Part shown: positions 8,097 through 16,814 of the stretch, piece after piece
Position numbering within the stretch: the stretch's first letter is position 1
How the letters are laid out: each line of letters begins with the position of its first letter
Assembly: GCA_000421005.1 (NCBI GenBank)
Contig: ATWA01000019.1
Span: 1 to 36,284, forward strand
Reading direction: 5' to 3'
Source: Clostridiales bacterium NK3B98
Lineage (GTDB): Bacteria > Bacillota > Clostridia > Oscillospirales > Oscillospiraceae
Length of the DNA stretch: 36,284 bases
Notes under the pieces: generated by a model
The model's input: the letters and a program-made list of their open reading frames with translations, nothing else
Database searches by the model: none
Told to the model about the DNA's origin: nothing
Translations under genes and position numbers: made by a program

Positions 8097-8752
8097 ACAG
8101 CATATTTACCGGGGCACTTATCGGTGACGAACACACCCTCCGCGACTGGGGTGCTGCAATCACCAACAGTGACACCATATCCGTGCCGGAACCGAACACG
8201 GTGCTGTTGGAAGTCCCGGGCAGGAGCGGGCGGCTTGACCTCTCCGAAGTCCTGACCGGGGATGTCTCCTACGGCAACCGGGAGATCAAGCTGAAACTGG
8301 CTGCGGAAACAAACCGTGAGGAATGGGTCGATACCTGTTTCCACATCTTCAATAAATATCATGGCCGGATGGTCCATGTCACCTTTGACGAGGACCCCGG
8401 CCATTTCTATGTCGGAAGGGCGTCCGTGTCCGACCCGCAGAGGGTGGCATCGGCAGGACAGCTGACGGTGACCATAGACGCGGAGCCGTTCCGGTATGAG
8501 CAGGAGGAATACGAGGTGACCTTTACGGGAACGACTACGGCGGTGTCCGGTACGGTGGAAAACCTGCGGATGCCCGTGAGTCCGGCCGTAACGGTGCCGT
8601 CCGCCTGCCAGTTGTTCCATGACAGCAAAATCTATGAACTGAAAAAAGGGACGCAGGTTGTCCCAGGTCTGGTGCTTCATTCCTTTGAGAATGAGATATC
8701 GGTCACGGGCGCAAAGAGTATCACATTCAAGTTCCGGAGGGGGTGCCTGTAA
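8093..8752 (+). CDS. Distal tail protein (Dit)
   Basis: This 219-aa protein follows the tape measure by a 4-base overlap, as Dit genes do. The N-terminal half carries the pattern DWGAAITNSDTISVPEPNT with VLLEVPGRSGRLDLSEVLTG, and later the HVTFDEDPGHFYVGRASV strand region, both typical of SPP1 gp19.1-type Dit proteins. A Dit hexamer forms the hub at the tail tip to which fibres and the tail-associated protein attach. The TAA overlaps the next ATG (TAATG). Confidence 0.88.
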   Translation: MNSIFTGALIGDEHTLRDWGAAITNSDTISVPEPNTVLLEVPGRSGRLDLSEVLTGDVSYGNREIKLKLAAETNREEWVDTCFHIFNKYHGRMVHVTFDEDPGHFYVGRASVSDPQRVASAGQLTVTIDAEPFRYEQEEYEVTFTGTTTAVSGTVENLRMPVSPAVTVPSACQLFHDSKIYELKKGTQVVPGLVLHSFENEISVTGAKSITFKFRRGCL

Positions 8753-11472
8753 TGTATGAGATCTACCTTGACGGGCAGCTTTTCTATGACCCCCGTATCC
8801 CGGAACTGGCACTTACAAATCTCTCCTGCGAACTGGAAGTGAATAAGACGGGAACCCTGAAATTTACCGTTCCGGCCACGCACCCGCTAAAGGACGGTCT
8901 TCAGAAGATGTACTCGGAACTGTCACTCTATCAGGACGGCGAGTGGATCTACTCCGGCAGGGTGCTGTCGGACGAAACGGACTTTTACGGGAACCGGACC
9001 GTGGAGTGCGAGGGCGAACTGTCCTACCTCCTCGACAGCATCCAGCGGTACCACGAATACCATGACATTTCCGTGAAGGATTATTTCACCGACCTTATTA
9101 CCAGGCACAACGCCGATGTGGACAGCCGGAAACGCTTCACGGTGGGTGAAGTGACGGTCGTCGACAGCAACGACAGCCTTTACCGGTATTCCACCTACGA
9201 GAACACCTGGAAGACCATTGAGGACAGGCTTATATCCCGGCTCGGTGGATATGTGCGTATCCGGCATGAGGACGGGAAACGGATCATCGACTATATCGGA
9301 GATTATGGCCACACCAATGACCAGGTGATCCGGTTCGGTGAGAACATCCTCGACCTGGTATCGGAGGTGGGCTGCGACAGCCTCGCCACGGTGGTCGTAC
9401 CACTTGGAAAAAGGGACGAGGAGACGGACGAGCGCCTTACCATCAAGTCTGTCAACGGCAGCAAAGACTATATCGAAGATACGGATGCCATTGCCAAATA
9501 CGGCAGGATCGTGAAGGTGGTGGAGTATGACGATGTGACGCTCCCGGAGAACCTCCTCCGGAAAGGCAGGGAGGTCCTGGACCGCCAGAAGCTGCTGACC
9601 GCCAGTATTACGATCACGGCCATCGACCTGCACCTGCTGGACGTGGATATCGAGCGGTGCAAGGTCGGCGACAATATCCGGGTAGTATCCGAGCCGCATG
9701 GCATGGACGATTTCATGGTTGTGCAGAAGGTATACATGGACCTGCTGAACCCGCAAAATTCCAAGCTGACCCTCGGCGTGACTGCAATCACCCTGGCTTC
9801 TTCCATGTCGAGGGGCACAGCGGCGGTGCTGACTTCCCTTTCCGAGAATTTTACGGCTTTTAAGCACGTGGTGACGGACAAGCTGCAGGCAGCGAATGCG
9901 GATATCGGTGCGATCCACGCACAGCTCGGCGAGTTCGACAGCCTCCTCGCACAGAAGGCAAACGTCACCGACCTTAATGCCACCAATGCCAATGTGGAGA
10001 AACTCCAAGCGGCAGACGCTGAGATACAGGAACTTGTGGCTGGGAAAGCCGGGATCGCGGAACTCAGGGCCACGCAGGCAGACGTGAAGGAACTGACCGC
10101 GGCCACGGGGAATATCGAGAGCTTGCTTGCCGGAAATGCCGGGGTGGGCACGCTCCAGGCGATACACCTTACCGGCGACAATATCGTCATCGAGGATGCC
10201 ACCATTGCGCAGGCCGTCATGGACGACCTGATGGCAGGCAATGTCACGGCGGCAACGATCTTTACGGATTTTATCAAGATTGGCTCAAAGGACGGTGCGT
10301 TTTCCATAGACGGCGCGACCATGCAGATCAGGGATGAAAACGGGACCGTCCGGGTGCAGATCGGCAAAGACGCGCAGGGCGGTTTTTCCTATTACCTGTG
10401 GGATGCAGCCGGGAAACCCATCTGGTCCCCGGAGGGCATCACGGCCGAAGGCGTGCCGGACGGGCTTATCGTGGACAGCATGGTGGCTGATGACGCCGCC
10501 ATTGACGGCAGCAAGCTGAACATCCGGTCTGTCGCAAAGGAACTGACCGATGACGGGACGCTTTCCGTGGATGCCTCCCATGTGGTCATGGACGATACCA
10601 CGCTCGAAGCGAACTACAAGACCATGACAAAGCAGATATCCGAAAATGCCGAGACCACGGAGACCCTGCAGACGGAGTTCAAGGAAGTCCAGGGCAAGAT
10701 CGAACAGAAGGTGTGGCAGTCGGATATTACCGAAGCCGTGACCCCGCTCGGCAGCAGCATCACGGAACTGTCGGATAAATACACCTCGCAGCAGCAGACC
10801 ATCGAGGGGATCACGACCGAGATCGGGGATGTACAGACATCCCTGGAGAGCAAGGCGGACGGGAGCACGGTCCAGGCGCTGACCGGGAGGGTGAACAAGG
10901 TCGAAGAAACTGCCACAGGTTTTTCCCGGACGATATCGGAGATCAAGACAGAGGTGGAAAGTTCCGTAAAGGACGTGGCCGTTTACTATGCCCTGAACAA
11001 TTCCGAAACCGTCCCCCCTGCTGACGATGACCCGGGATGGAGCATTGAAGCGCCGGAGTGGACGGAAGGCATGTTCATGTGGCAGAAAACAGTCACGACC
11101 TATGCCAGCGGGAACGTGAAGGCCTCCTCCCCGACCTGCCTGTCCGGTGCGGTAGGTGCTGACGGTGAAGACGCAGTCCTCCTCCGTATCGATTCCAGCC
11201 ACGGCACGGTCTTTAAGAATACAGGCGTATCCACGGTGCTGTCGGTCATCATCTACCGCGGCGGCCAAAGGATCACGGCAGCGGAGCAGATGAAGGCCGT
11301 CTTCGGGAACAAAGCCAGGCTGGAATGGGAATGGCAGCGGATCGACGAAGACCGCTACGGTGTCATTTCCGCTGATGATGTAAGGCTGTCGGACGGCGGC
11401 TTTAAGTTTACCCTCGGCGCGGAGGACGTGGACGTCAAGGTCACCTTCCGCTGCAGCCTCATTATTGATTAA
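8752..11472 (+). CDS. Tail-associated protein (Tal / phage endopeptidase-tail family)
   Basis: This 906-aa protein begins MYEIYLDGQLFYDPRIPEL and in residues 1-380 follows the gp27-like hub fold of Tal proteins (SYLLDSIQRYHEYHD, SRLGGYVRIRHEDGKRII, NILDLVSEVGCDSLATVVVP). Residues about 380-480 are heptad coiled coil, followed by a mixed region and a C-terminal Ig-like/carbohydrate-type part (YYALNNSETVPPADD and on). It closes the tail tip and carries fibres; an enzymatic wall-degrading domain is not evident. The ATG at 8752 overlaps the Dit stop and has GGAGGGGG upstream; a GTG at 8743 is less likely. Confidence 0.85.
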   Translation: MYEIYLDGQLFYDPRIPELALTNLSCELEVNKTGTLKFTVPATHPLKDGLQKMYSELSLYQDGEWIYSGRVLSDETDFYGNRTVECEGELSYLLDSIQRYHEYHDISVKDYFTDLITRHNADVDSRKRFTVGEVTVVDSNDSLYRYSTYENTWKTIEDRLISRLGGYVRIRHEDGKRIIDYIGDYGHTNDQVIRFGENILDLVSEVGCDSLATVVVPLGKRDEETDERLTIKSVNGSKDYIEDTDAIAKYGRIVKVVEYDDVTLPENLLRKGREVLDRQKLLTASITITAIDLHLLDVDIERCKVGDNIRVVSEPHGMDDFMVVQKVYMDLLNPQNSKLTLGVTAITLASSMSRGTAAVLTSLSENFTAFKHVVTDKLQAANADIGAIHAQLGEFDSLLAQKANVTDLNATNANVEKLQAADAEIQELVAGKAGIAELRATQADVKELTAATGNIESLLAGNAGVGTLQAIHLTGDNIVIEDATIAQAVMDDLMAGNVTAATIFTDFIKIGSKDGAFSIDGATMQIRDENGTVRVQIGKDAQGGFSYYLWDAAGKPIWSPEGITAEGVPDGLIVDSMVADDAAIDGSKLNIRSVAKELTDDGTLSVDASHVVMDDTTLEANYKTMTKQISENAETTETLQTEFKEVQGKIEQKVWQSDITEAVTPLGSSITELSDKYTSQQQTIEGITTEIGDVQTSLESKADGSTVQALTGRVNKVEETATGFSRTISEIKTEVESSVKDVAVYYALNNSETVPPADDDPGWSIEAPEWTEGMFMWQKTVTTYASGNVKASSPTCLSGAVGADGEDAVLLRIDSSHGTVFKNTGVSTVLSVIIYRGGQRITAAEQMKAVFGNKARLEWEWQRIDEDRYGVISADDVRLSDGGFKFTLGAEDVDVKVTFRCSLIID

Positions 11473-11486
11473 AGGAGCGAAAGACT

Positions 11487-12557
11487 ATGGCAATAAAAAG
11501 TTCTGACCAGATCAGCATCGTCGACCTGACGGACGGCTTTTCGGTCATCCTTACAAATGATTCCTTCACCTTCCCAGGCAGTACCAGTGCGGCGAAGGCG
11601 GGCAGCACGACCACGACCGTTGTGGCGATGTGCGGCGCGAACCAGATCCCGGCAGCAGTGGATAACTCCAAGATCATCGCACCGGCCGGTGTGACGACCT
11701 CCGTGGATACAGACGCAACCCAGCCTACTGTGACCATATCCGTCACAACTGCTGTCAAAGCCGGTGGCACTGTTGATATCCCGGTTTCCCTGGACAACGG
11801 CAATATCATTATACACAAGTATTTCACCTTCCAGATTGCCTTCACCGGTGCAACGGGAGCTGCGGGCAGCAGCGCACAGTGGTACTCCGGCACCAAGATT
11901 ACGGGAACCTCCACAACCGCCACCATCTTCTCTGACTCTGGCATCACAGCTGCGAAAGTCGGCGATATGTACCTGAACACGGATACCATGAACACCTACC
12001 GGTGTACGGTCGCGGGTGCGGCTTCCGCAGCCAAGTGGGTGTATGTCGGAAACATCAAAGGTGCGACAGGTGCAACAGGCGCAGGCGCGGTCTGGTACAC
12101 AGGCACGAAGATCACCGGTACTTCTACGACCGCTACCATATTTTCCGGCTCTGGCATAACGAATGCGAAGGTCGGTGATATGTACCTCAACACCAGCACC
12201 TATAACACCTACCGGTGTACGGTCGCAGGCGCTGCGGCTGCTGCGAAATGGGTGTACGTAAACAATATCAAAGGTGCCAAAGGAGAGCAGGGTGATGCCG
12301 GCGCTGATGCCATCACCATGACCATTACCAGTTCCAACGGCACGATCTTCAAGAACACGGCGATCACGACTACGCTGACAGCCCATGTATATAAAGCCGG
12401 GGCCGAACTGGATGCCACTGCGATCGCAGCCCTGGGGACTATCAAATGGTACAAGGACGGTTCTTCCACGCCGCTTTCCACGACTGGCCCGACCCTGAAC
12501 ATCGGTGCCGGGGACGTTGAGAGCAAGGCAACGTACATTGCGCAGCTGGAGGGGTAA
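11487..12557 (+). CDS. Tail fibre/baseplate protein with a tandem 71-aa repeat
   Basis: This 356-aa protein has short collagen-like GATGA and GAKGEQGDAG stretches and two copies of a 71-residue module starting AQWYSGTKITGT and AVWYTGTKITGT. A final domain resembles part of the preceding protein's C-terminus: both contain a SSNGTIFKNT / SSHGTVFKNT segment. Likely a trimeric fibre or accessory carbohydrate-binding baseplate subunit. A good AAAGGAGCG ribosome site lies 14 bases after the Tal gene. It is rich in Thr, Ala and Gly and has no Cys-based enzyme motif. Exact ligand unknown. Confidence 0.75.
   Translation: MAIKSSDQISIVDLTDGFSVILTNDSFTFPGSTSAAKAGSTTTTVVAMCGANQIPAAVDNSKIIAPAGVTTSVDTDATQPTVTISVTTAVKAGGTVDIPVSLDNGNIIIHKYFTFQIAFTGATGAAGSSAQWYSGTKITGTSTTATIFSDSGITAAKVGDMYLNTDTMNTYRCTVAGAASAAKWVYVGNIKGATGATGAGAVWYTGTKITGTSTTATIFSGSGITNAKVGDMYLNTSTYNTYRCTVAGAAAAAKWVYVNNIKGAKGEQGDAGADAITMTITSSNGTIFKNTAITTTLTAHVYKAGAELDATAIAALGTIKWYKDGSSTPLSTTGPTLNIGAGDVESKATYIAQLEG
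11874..12299 (+). repeat. Two tandem 213-bp direct repeats in fibre gene
   Basis: Copy 1 is about 11874-12086 and copy 2 about 12087-12299, offset exactly 213 bases (71 codons). Both encode the WY-GTKITGTSTTATIF module through YRCTVAGAA and KWVYV to KGA. The copies are similar but not identical, so the duplication is not brand new. In-frame tandem duplication in a fibre is a known route to longer or more avid receptor-binding arms. Confidence 0.9.
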
Positions 12558-12559
12558 AC

Positions 12560-14269
12560 ATGGCAGTAAAGGCAAAGGCAGAAATAACCCTGGCGTCCAT
12601 ACGTGACGTCCAGGCAACGACAAGGTATTACCTGCTTCAAAGTTCCACTGCCTCGAAGCCTGCCAAACCGTCAGCCAACCCGCCGGGAGGGAACTGGGCA
12701 AAGACCGAGCCGTCCTATACGTCGGGCAGTACCAATAGCCTGTACCTAACGGACCTCACCGTCTTTACGGACGGTACGTTCACCTACAGTGACGTATCCT
12801 TGTCCAGTTCCTACGAAGCTGCAAAGGCCGCCTACAATAAGGCCGTGGCAGCGGAAGGGACGGCAAGCACGGCACTTGCGCAGAGCGTGGAGTATATCGT
12901 CGGGACGCAGACTGCTGCAACGGGTACATGGACCGGCGTGTCAGCAGACGGGGCACTCTATGCGGGCAAGTCGATAGCATACAAACTCCCTTACGCGGGC
13001 AGCGGGAATGCAAGCCTGGTGCTGACCCTGGCAGACGGGAGCAAGACAGCGGCGATCCCGGTATACCTTAATACCACACGGGTCACGACACATTTCGGCG
13101 CAAACGCTGTCATCAACATGACCTACGACGGGACGGCGTGGAGGGCGTCCTCCATACCGAATTCGAACAATTATGACCGGAGGCTGCACAATTCGGCGAT
13201 CAAGGCTGAGGCTGCCATTACAAAGGCGCACCTCATAGCAGGCACGGCAAACGGCTATAAGATGTTGGAGGCCGGGCTTTCCTTCGACCTTGCCTACCCG
13301 GTCCTTTATGCATCGGCAGCGATCAGTGAGGGGGCAACGGCCAAAACGACCTATGAGGCATTCCCGGACGTCAATTTTTCAACGACGGGGACGATCGAGG
13401 CCGGGGCGGCCAACAAGCTCCTCTGGCTCAAGGGGACTGTAGAAGGAAACCTCTTCACGGTCGCCGGATCCAACTGGCTGACAACCGTGGTCCCTTCAGA
13501 AGACGACGGGATGCATTATATCCCGCTCGGCGTTATGGGAAGTGCGGCAGCCGGTTACTTTTCGTCCTCCAACAGGCTTTATGCGTTCGTGGACGGTGCT
13601 TTCCAGCCATTGGACAGCGCCTCAAGGATGCTGGCAGAGAAGGCCCGGGGGGAAGTCGTTGATGCGGAGGAGCGGGTCAGGACATATGCGGAGAGCGTCA
13701 TGGAGCAGAAAGCCGATGAGATACAGATATCCATCAGCACGGTCACGGGGACACTGACCACGGACATCCAGGATACGAAGGACGCCCTTGCGGAAACAAG
13801 CGGGAACCTTTCGGAATCCGTGGGGGCCTTGTCACAGAGGGTATCAGACCAGGAGGACGCGCTCCTTGATTATAAACACGAGACGAGTACCTACTTCCGG
13901 TTTAACGCCAACGGCCTGAACATCGGAAAGCAGGAAGACGGCGATGAGTCCCCGTACTCTATCAACATCGACAACGAAAAGATGGCCTTCCTGCAGAATG
14001 GCCTGGAGATCGCATACGTCCAGTACAACAAAATGCACATCAATGCCATCGAGGCGATGGACAGGATGTCGGTCGGGGCGGCTGCGGACGGCGGGTACTT
14101 CGACTTCATCTCCACCATCTACGGCATGGGTGTGAAGTGGCGTGCCGTGGCGCAGACGTCATCCACGGCAAAAGCGGCGGCGAGGCTGGCGGCAAGGACG
14201 ACACCCTACCAGGCGGTAACAGATGACGAGGGAGTATTTACAGTAGATTTCGGAGGCGGAGAAACATGA
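12560..14269 (+). CDS. Large tail fibre/baseplate protein
   Basis: This 569-aa protein starts 2 bases after the previous stop. The N-terminus (AEITLASIRDVQATTRYYLLQSS) is a segment commonly found at the start of phage tail proteins of gut Clostridia. A middle region (residues about 120-380) is beta-rich, a coiled coil covers about residues 365-435, and the C-terminus has TYFRFNANGLNIGKQEDG and GGYFDFISTIYGMGVKWR, a trimeric tail-tip signature. It probably assembles with the neighbouring fibre proteins. The stop overlaps the next ATG (ATGA). No enzyme motif seen. Confidence 0.78.
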   Translation: MAVKAKAEITLASIRDVQATTRYYLLQSSTASKPAKPSANPPGGNWAKTEPSYTSGSTNSLYLTDLTVFTDGTFTYSDVSLSSSYEAAKAAYNKAVAAEGTASTALAQSVEYIVGTQTAATGTWTGVSADGALYAGKSIAYKLPYAGSGNASLVLTLADGSKTAAIPVYLNTTRVTTHFGANAVINMTYDGTAWRASSIPNSNNYDRRLHNSAIKAEAAITKAHLIAGTANGYKMLEAGLSFDLAYPVLYASAAISEGATAKTTYEAFPDVNFSTTGTIEAGAANKLLWLKGTVEGNLFTVAGSNWLTTVVPSEDDGMHYIPLGVMGSAAAGYFSSSNRLYAFVDGAFQPLDSASRMLAEKARGEVVDAEERVRTYAESVMEQKADEIQISISTVTGTLTTDIQDTKDALAETSGNLSESVGALSQRVSDQEDALLDYKHETSTYFRFNANGLNIGKQEDGDESPYSINIDNEKMAFLQNGLEIAYVQYNKMHINAIEAMDRMSVGAAADGGYFDFISTIYGMGVKWRAVAQTSSTAKAAARLAARTTPYQAVTDDEGVFTVDFGGGET

Positions 14270-16251
14270 GTTTGACAAAGAGGACATGGAGTACCCCGAT
14301 CGTAAAATCGCACACGCTTACCTTCACGGGATCTGTCAGCGGTGCAACCACAAAGCTGAGTATCGTATTCCAGGCAGCAAGTGCGATCTACGGCATGAAG
14401 AACTCCATCAACGTCTATGTGAACGGGACCAAGCAGTCTTGCACATGGACTACGAATAAGACGGAAAGCCTTGTAGGGACTTCCTACAAGACAAAGATGA
14501 CCAGTTCCCAGATGACTATCAGTAAGCCGTTCTTCACGCTGAAGCTGACGGACTCATCGGATGGGGACACTTTTTATGAGGAGACTTTCTCCTTTTATGA
14601 GATCGAGAAGACGCCGACAGCCGCAACCTGTTCCGGGGGCGTCATGGACGGCAGCACGAAGTCGAAAGTGACCTTTACAACATCAGGCACGGATGCGACT
14701 TACAAAGCGACATTTACCCTGGGGACATATTCCGGTTCGGCGACGTCTACTACGAAGGAACTGACCTATGCGATCCCCATCGCCTGGTGCAATGCCGTTC
14801 CGAATGCCACTACGGGCAAGGCGAACGTGGTATGCCAGGTGCTTTACGGAGGCCAGGTCTATTCCTCAATTTCCACGACGATCACGGTTTCCGTACCTGC
14901 AAGCGTGGTTCCGACAGTGTCATCGATCACCCTTGCAGATAAAACGGGCACACCTGTACCGTCTGCATGGAACATGTTTGTTCAGCACCAGAGTGGTGTC
15001 AGGGTGTCTGCTATCACGACCGCAGGAGCCTACAGTTCTACGATCAAAACGATCAAGCTGCAGGTCGGCACCCAGTCGACCTCAAAGGATTACTCGGCCT
15101 CGGCCCTGCCGCAGATCGATACCGTCACACAAAGCGGTTCGCTGGCCTGCACGGTGACAGTTACGGACAGCCGCGGGCGGACGGCAAGCAAGACGGCCAC
15201 GGTGACCTTTGTGGCATACTCTGCCCCGAAGTTCACCAAGTGCGTGAGTGAAAGGGCTACCTCCGCGGGGGAACTGGACAATGACGGTACTTATTTCAAA
15301 AGCACCACATCGGTCACATATTCCACCTGCAGCGGCAAGAACGCGATCACCCTGACGGTGAAGTATAAGAAAACGGACGCCGTGCTCTATGGGACCGCCA
15401 CGACAATCTCCCCGGGAACCAACACCTGCGGCGGTGACCTTGACACCGAGTTCTCTTATGACGTGCTTTATACGGTAAAGGACCAGTTCACCACTATCAC
15501 TTACATCGACTATGTTTCGACAGCCATCTACCTCATGCACTTCCTGCATGGGGGCAGGGGTGTGGCATTCGGGCAGAAAGCAACGATGGAAGGATACCTG
15601 GATTGTGCATTCAAGGCGCTGTTCCGTGACCAGGTCTTTTTTATGACCGGGAACGGTGTCCAGGTAGATGTGAGGGATATCATCACCCTGGGGACACAGA
15701 CGCTGACCTCTTTCGGGAACGGGCTGTACCTGTGTGCGAAGGACGGGAAGATCATCGCCAACGTGCCCACCATCGGGACGGCAACCCCGACATCCCTTAC
15801 GAACGGGCAGTTCCTCTATGCCAACAACGGGAAAATCGGCAGCAGGACAATCCCGCTGTCTGCCCTGACGGACGGTGTGATCAAGGCCGGGGATTCCGTT
15901 ACCACGGCAAACATGGTGATGAACGGCTATATCACTTCCTCCTCTACGGAAGTGTTCTTCGAAGCGCCACTCGGGAAACTGATCACGGCTGCATCAGCCA
16001 CGGTCACGGCAGGCACGGTCACTATCCGTACCATCAACGGCTATGCCTATAACAAGGCTTCCGGGTCCGGCGGGAAATACAGTGGGCTGACAGCCACTGA
16101 TTACACGCCGGTCGTTGCCTTGAACAAGCCGAGCGGTACGGTCCGTATACGCCTGCTGAACTCGACCAAATGGACGCTGTCAAGCGGGACGGCGATCACC
16201 AACAATACCCCGGTCTCCGTAGTGGGAACGCTGACTCTGAAGTTCGCATAA
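14266..16251 (+). CDS. DUF859-like receptor-binding tail protein
   Basis: This 661-aa protein is Ser/Thr-rich and made of repeated beta segments (residues 1-130, then Ig-like repeats such as ATYKATFTLGTYSGSATS, VRVSAITTAGAYSSTIKT, SLACTVTVTDSRGRTAS). It includes the HGGRGVAFGQKATMEGYLD block typical of DUF859 siphophage tail proteins. The remaining C-terminal part (residues 490-661) is a beta-rich head with short repeats. Likely the distal receptor-binding fibre. It overlaps the preceding gene by 4 bases and is followed by a terminator, so it ends the tail operon. Confidence 0.8.
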   Translation: MSLTKRTWSTPIVKSHTLTFTGSVSGATTKLSIVFQAASAIYGMKNSINVYVNGTKQSCTWTTNKTESLVGTSYKTKMTSSQMTISKPFFTLKLTDSSDGDTFYEETFSFYEIEKTPTAATCSGGVMDGSTKSKVTFTTSGTDATYKATFTLGTYSGSATSTTKELTYAIPIAWCNAVPNATTGKANVVCQVLYGGQVYSSISTTITVSVPASVVPTVSSITLADKTGTPVPSAWNMFVQHQSGVRVSAITTAGAYSSTIKTIKLQVGTQSTSKDYSASALPQIDTVTQSGSLACTVTVTDSRGRTASKTATVTFVAYSAPKFTKCVSERATSAGELDNDGTYFKSTTSVTYSTCSGKNAITLTVKYKKTDAVLYGTATTISPGTNTCGGDLDTEFSYDVLYTVKDQFTTITYIDYVSTAIYLMHFLHGGRGVAFGQKATMEGYLDCAFKALFRDQVFFMTGNGVQVDVRDIITLGTQTLTSFGNGLYLCAKDGKIIANVPTIGTATPTSLTNGQFLYANNGKIGSRTIPLSALTDGVIKAGDSVTTANMVMNGYITSSSTEVFFEAPLGKLITAASATVTAGTVTIRTINGYAYNKASGSGGKYSGLTATDYTPVVALNKPSGTVRIRLLNSTKWTLSSGTAITNNTPVSVVGTLTLKFA

Positions 16252-16279
16252 GCATAGAAACACATACTTGATTGGCAGG

Positions 16280-16304
16280 GGCATCCGGTAACGGGTGCCT
16301 TTTT
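16280..16304 (+). terminator. Rho-independent terminator at end of tail genes
   Basis: An 8-bp stem GGCATCCG/CGGGTGCC (16280-16287 with 16292-16299, one G-T pair) with a GTAA tetraloop is followed by TTTTT. It separates the fibre genes from the lysis genes. Confidence 0.85.
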
Positions 16305-16340
16305 CAATACACTTTTTATCTATGGAGGAGGGTTTTTACC

Positions 16341-16757
16341 ATGAAAGAGTTCTGGAACATGATTCAGTTCATCTTCACTGCCATCGGAGGGTGGCTCGGC
16401 TATTTCCTGGGAGGCTGTGACGGCTTGCTCTATGCCCTGGTGCTGTTCGCTGTGGCAGACTACATCACCGGGGTCATGTGCGCTGTTTCTGACAAGAAGC
16501 TGTCCAGTTCTGTCGGTTTTAAGGGAATCTGCCGCAAGGTCATCATCTTCATGCTCGTAGGCATCGCCCACATGATCGACGTGAACATCATTGCAACAGG
16601 CAGTGTACTTCGTACCGCTGTCATTTTCTTCTACCTCTCCAACGAGGGCGTGAGCCTCCTGGAGAACGCGGGACACCTGGGACTCCCGATCCCGGAAAAA
16701 CTGAAGGCGGTGCTGGAGCAGCTGCATGACCGTGCGGAGAAATCTGACAGCGAGTAA
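16341..16757 (+). CDS. Phage holin (Phage_holin_4_1 / TcdE family)
   Basis: This 138-aa membrane protein makes the timed lesion that lets the endolysin reach the wall. Hydrophobic segments lie near residues 8-24, 27-47 and 66-86, with a further one near 91-105. The VLFAVADYITGVMCA motif and the KGICRKV stretch are typical of the family, and the C-terminus is charged. The ATG at 16341 follows TGGAGGAGGG; an earlier in-frame start at 16272 lies inside the upstream terminator and is rejected. The endolysin gene follows after a terminator-like hairpin. Confidence 0.92.
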   Translation: MKEFWNMIQFIFTAIGGWLGYFLGGCDGLLYALVLFAVADYITGVMCAVSDKKLSSSVGFKGICRKVIIFMLVGIAHMIDVNIIATGSVLRTAVIFFYLSNEGVSLLENAGHLGLPIPEKLKAVLEQLHDRAEKSDSE

Positions 16758-16766
16758 CAGGCAGGC

Positions 16767-16800
16767 GGGAGCGGGGCATGGTACCCCGTTCCCATTTTTT
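16767..16800 (+). terminator. Terminator/attenuator hairpin between holin and endolysin
   Basis: A 10-bp stem GGGAGCGGGG/CCCCGTTCCC (16767-16776 with 16784-16793, one G-T pair) with a 7-base loop is followed by A and six T. It lies between two genes that need co-expression, so partial read-through could set the ratio of holin to lysin. Confidence 0.85.
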
Positions 16801-16814
16801 ACGAAAGGACGGAA

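Noticed and set aside
11487-16251. Diversity-generating retroelement acting on the fibre genes
   Set aside because: No reverse transcriptase or template repeat was found; the repeats in the fibre gene are tandem and in-frame.
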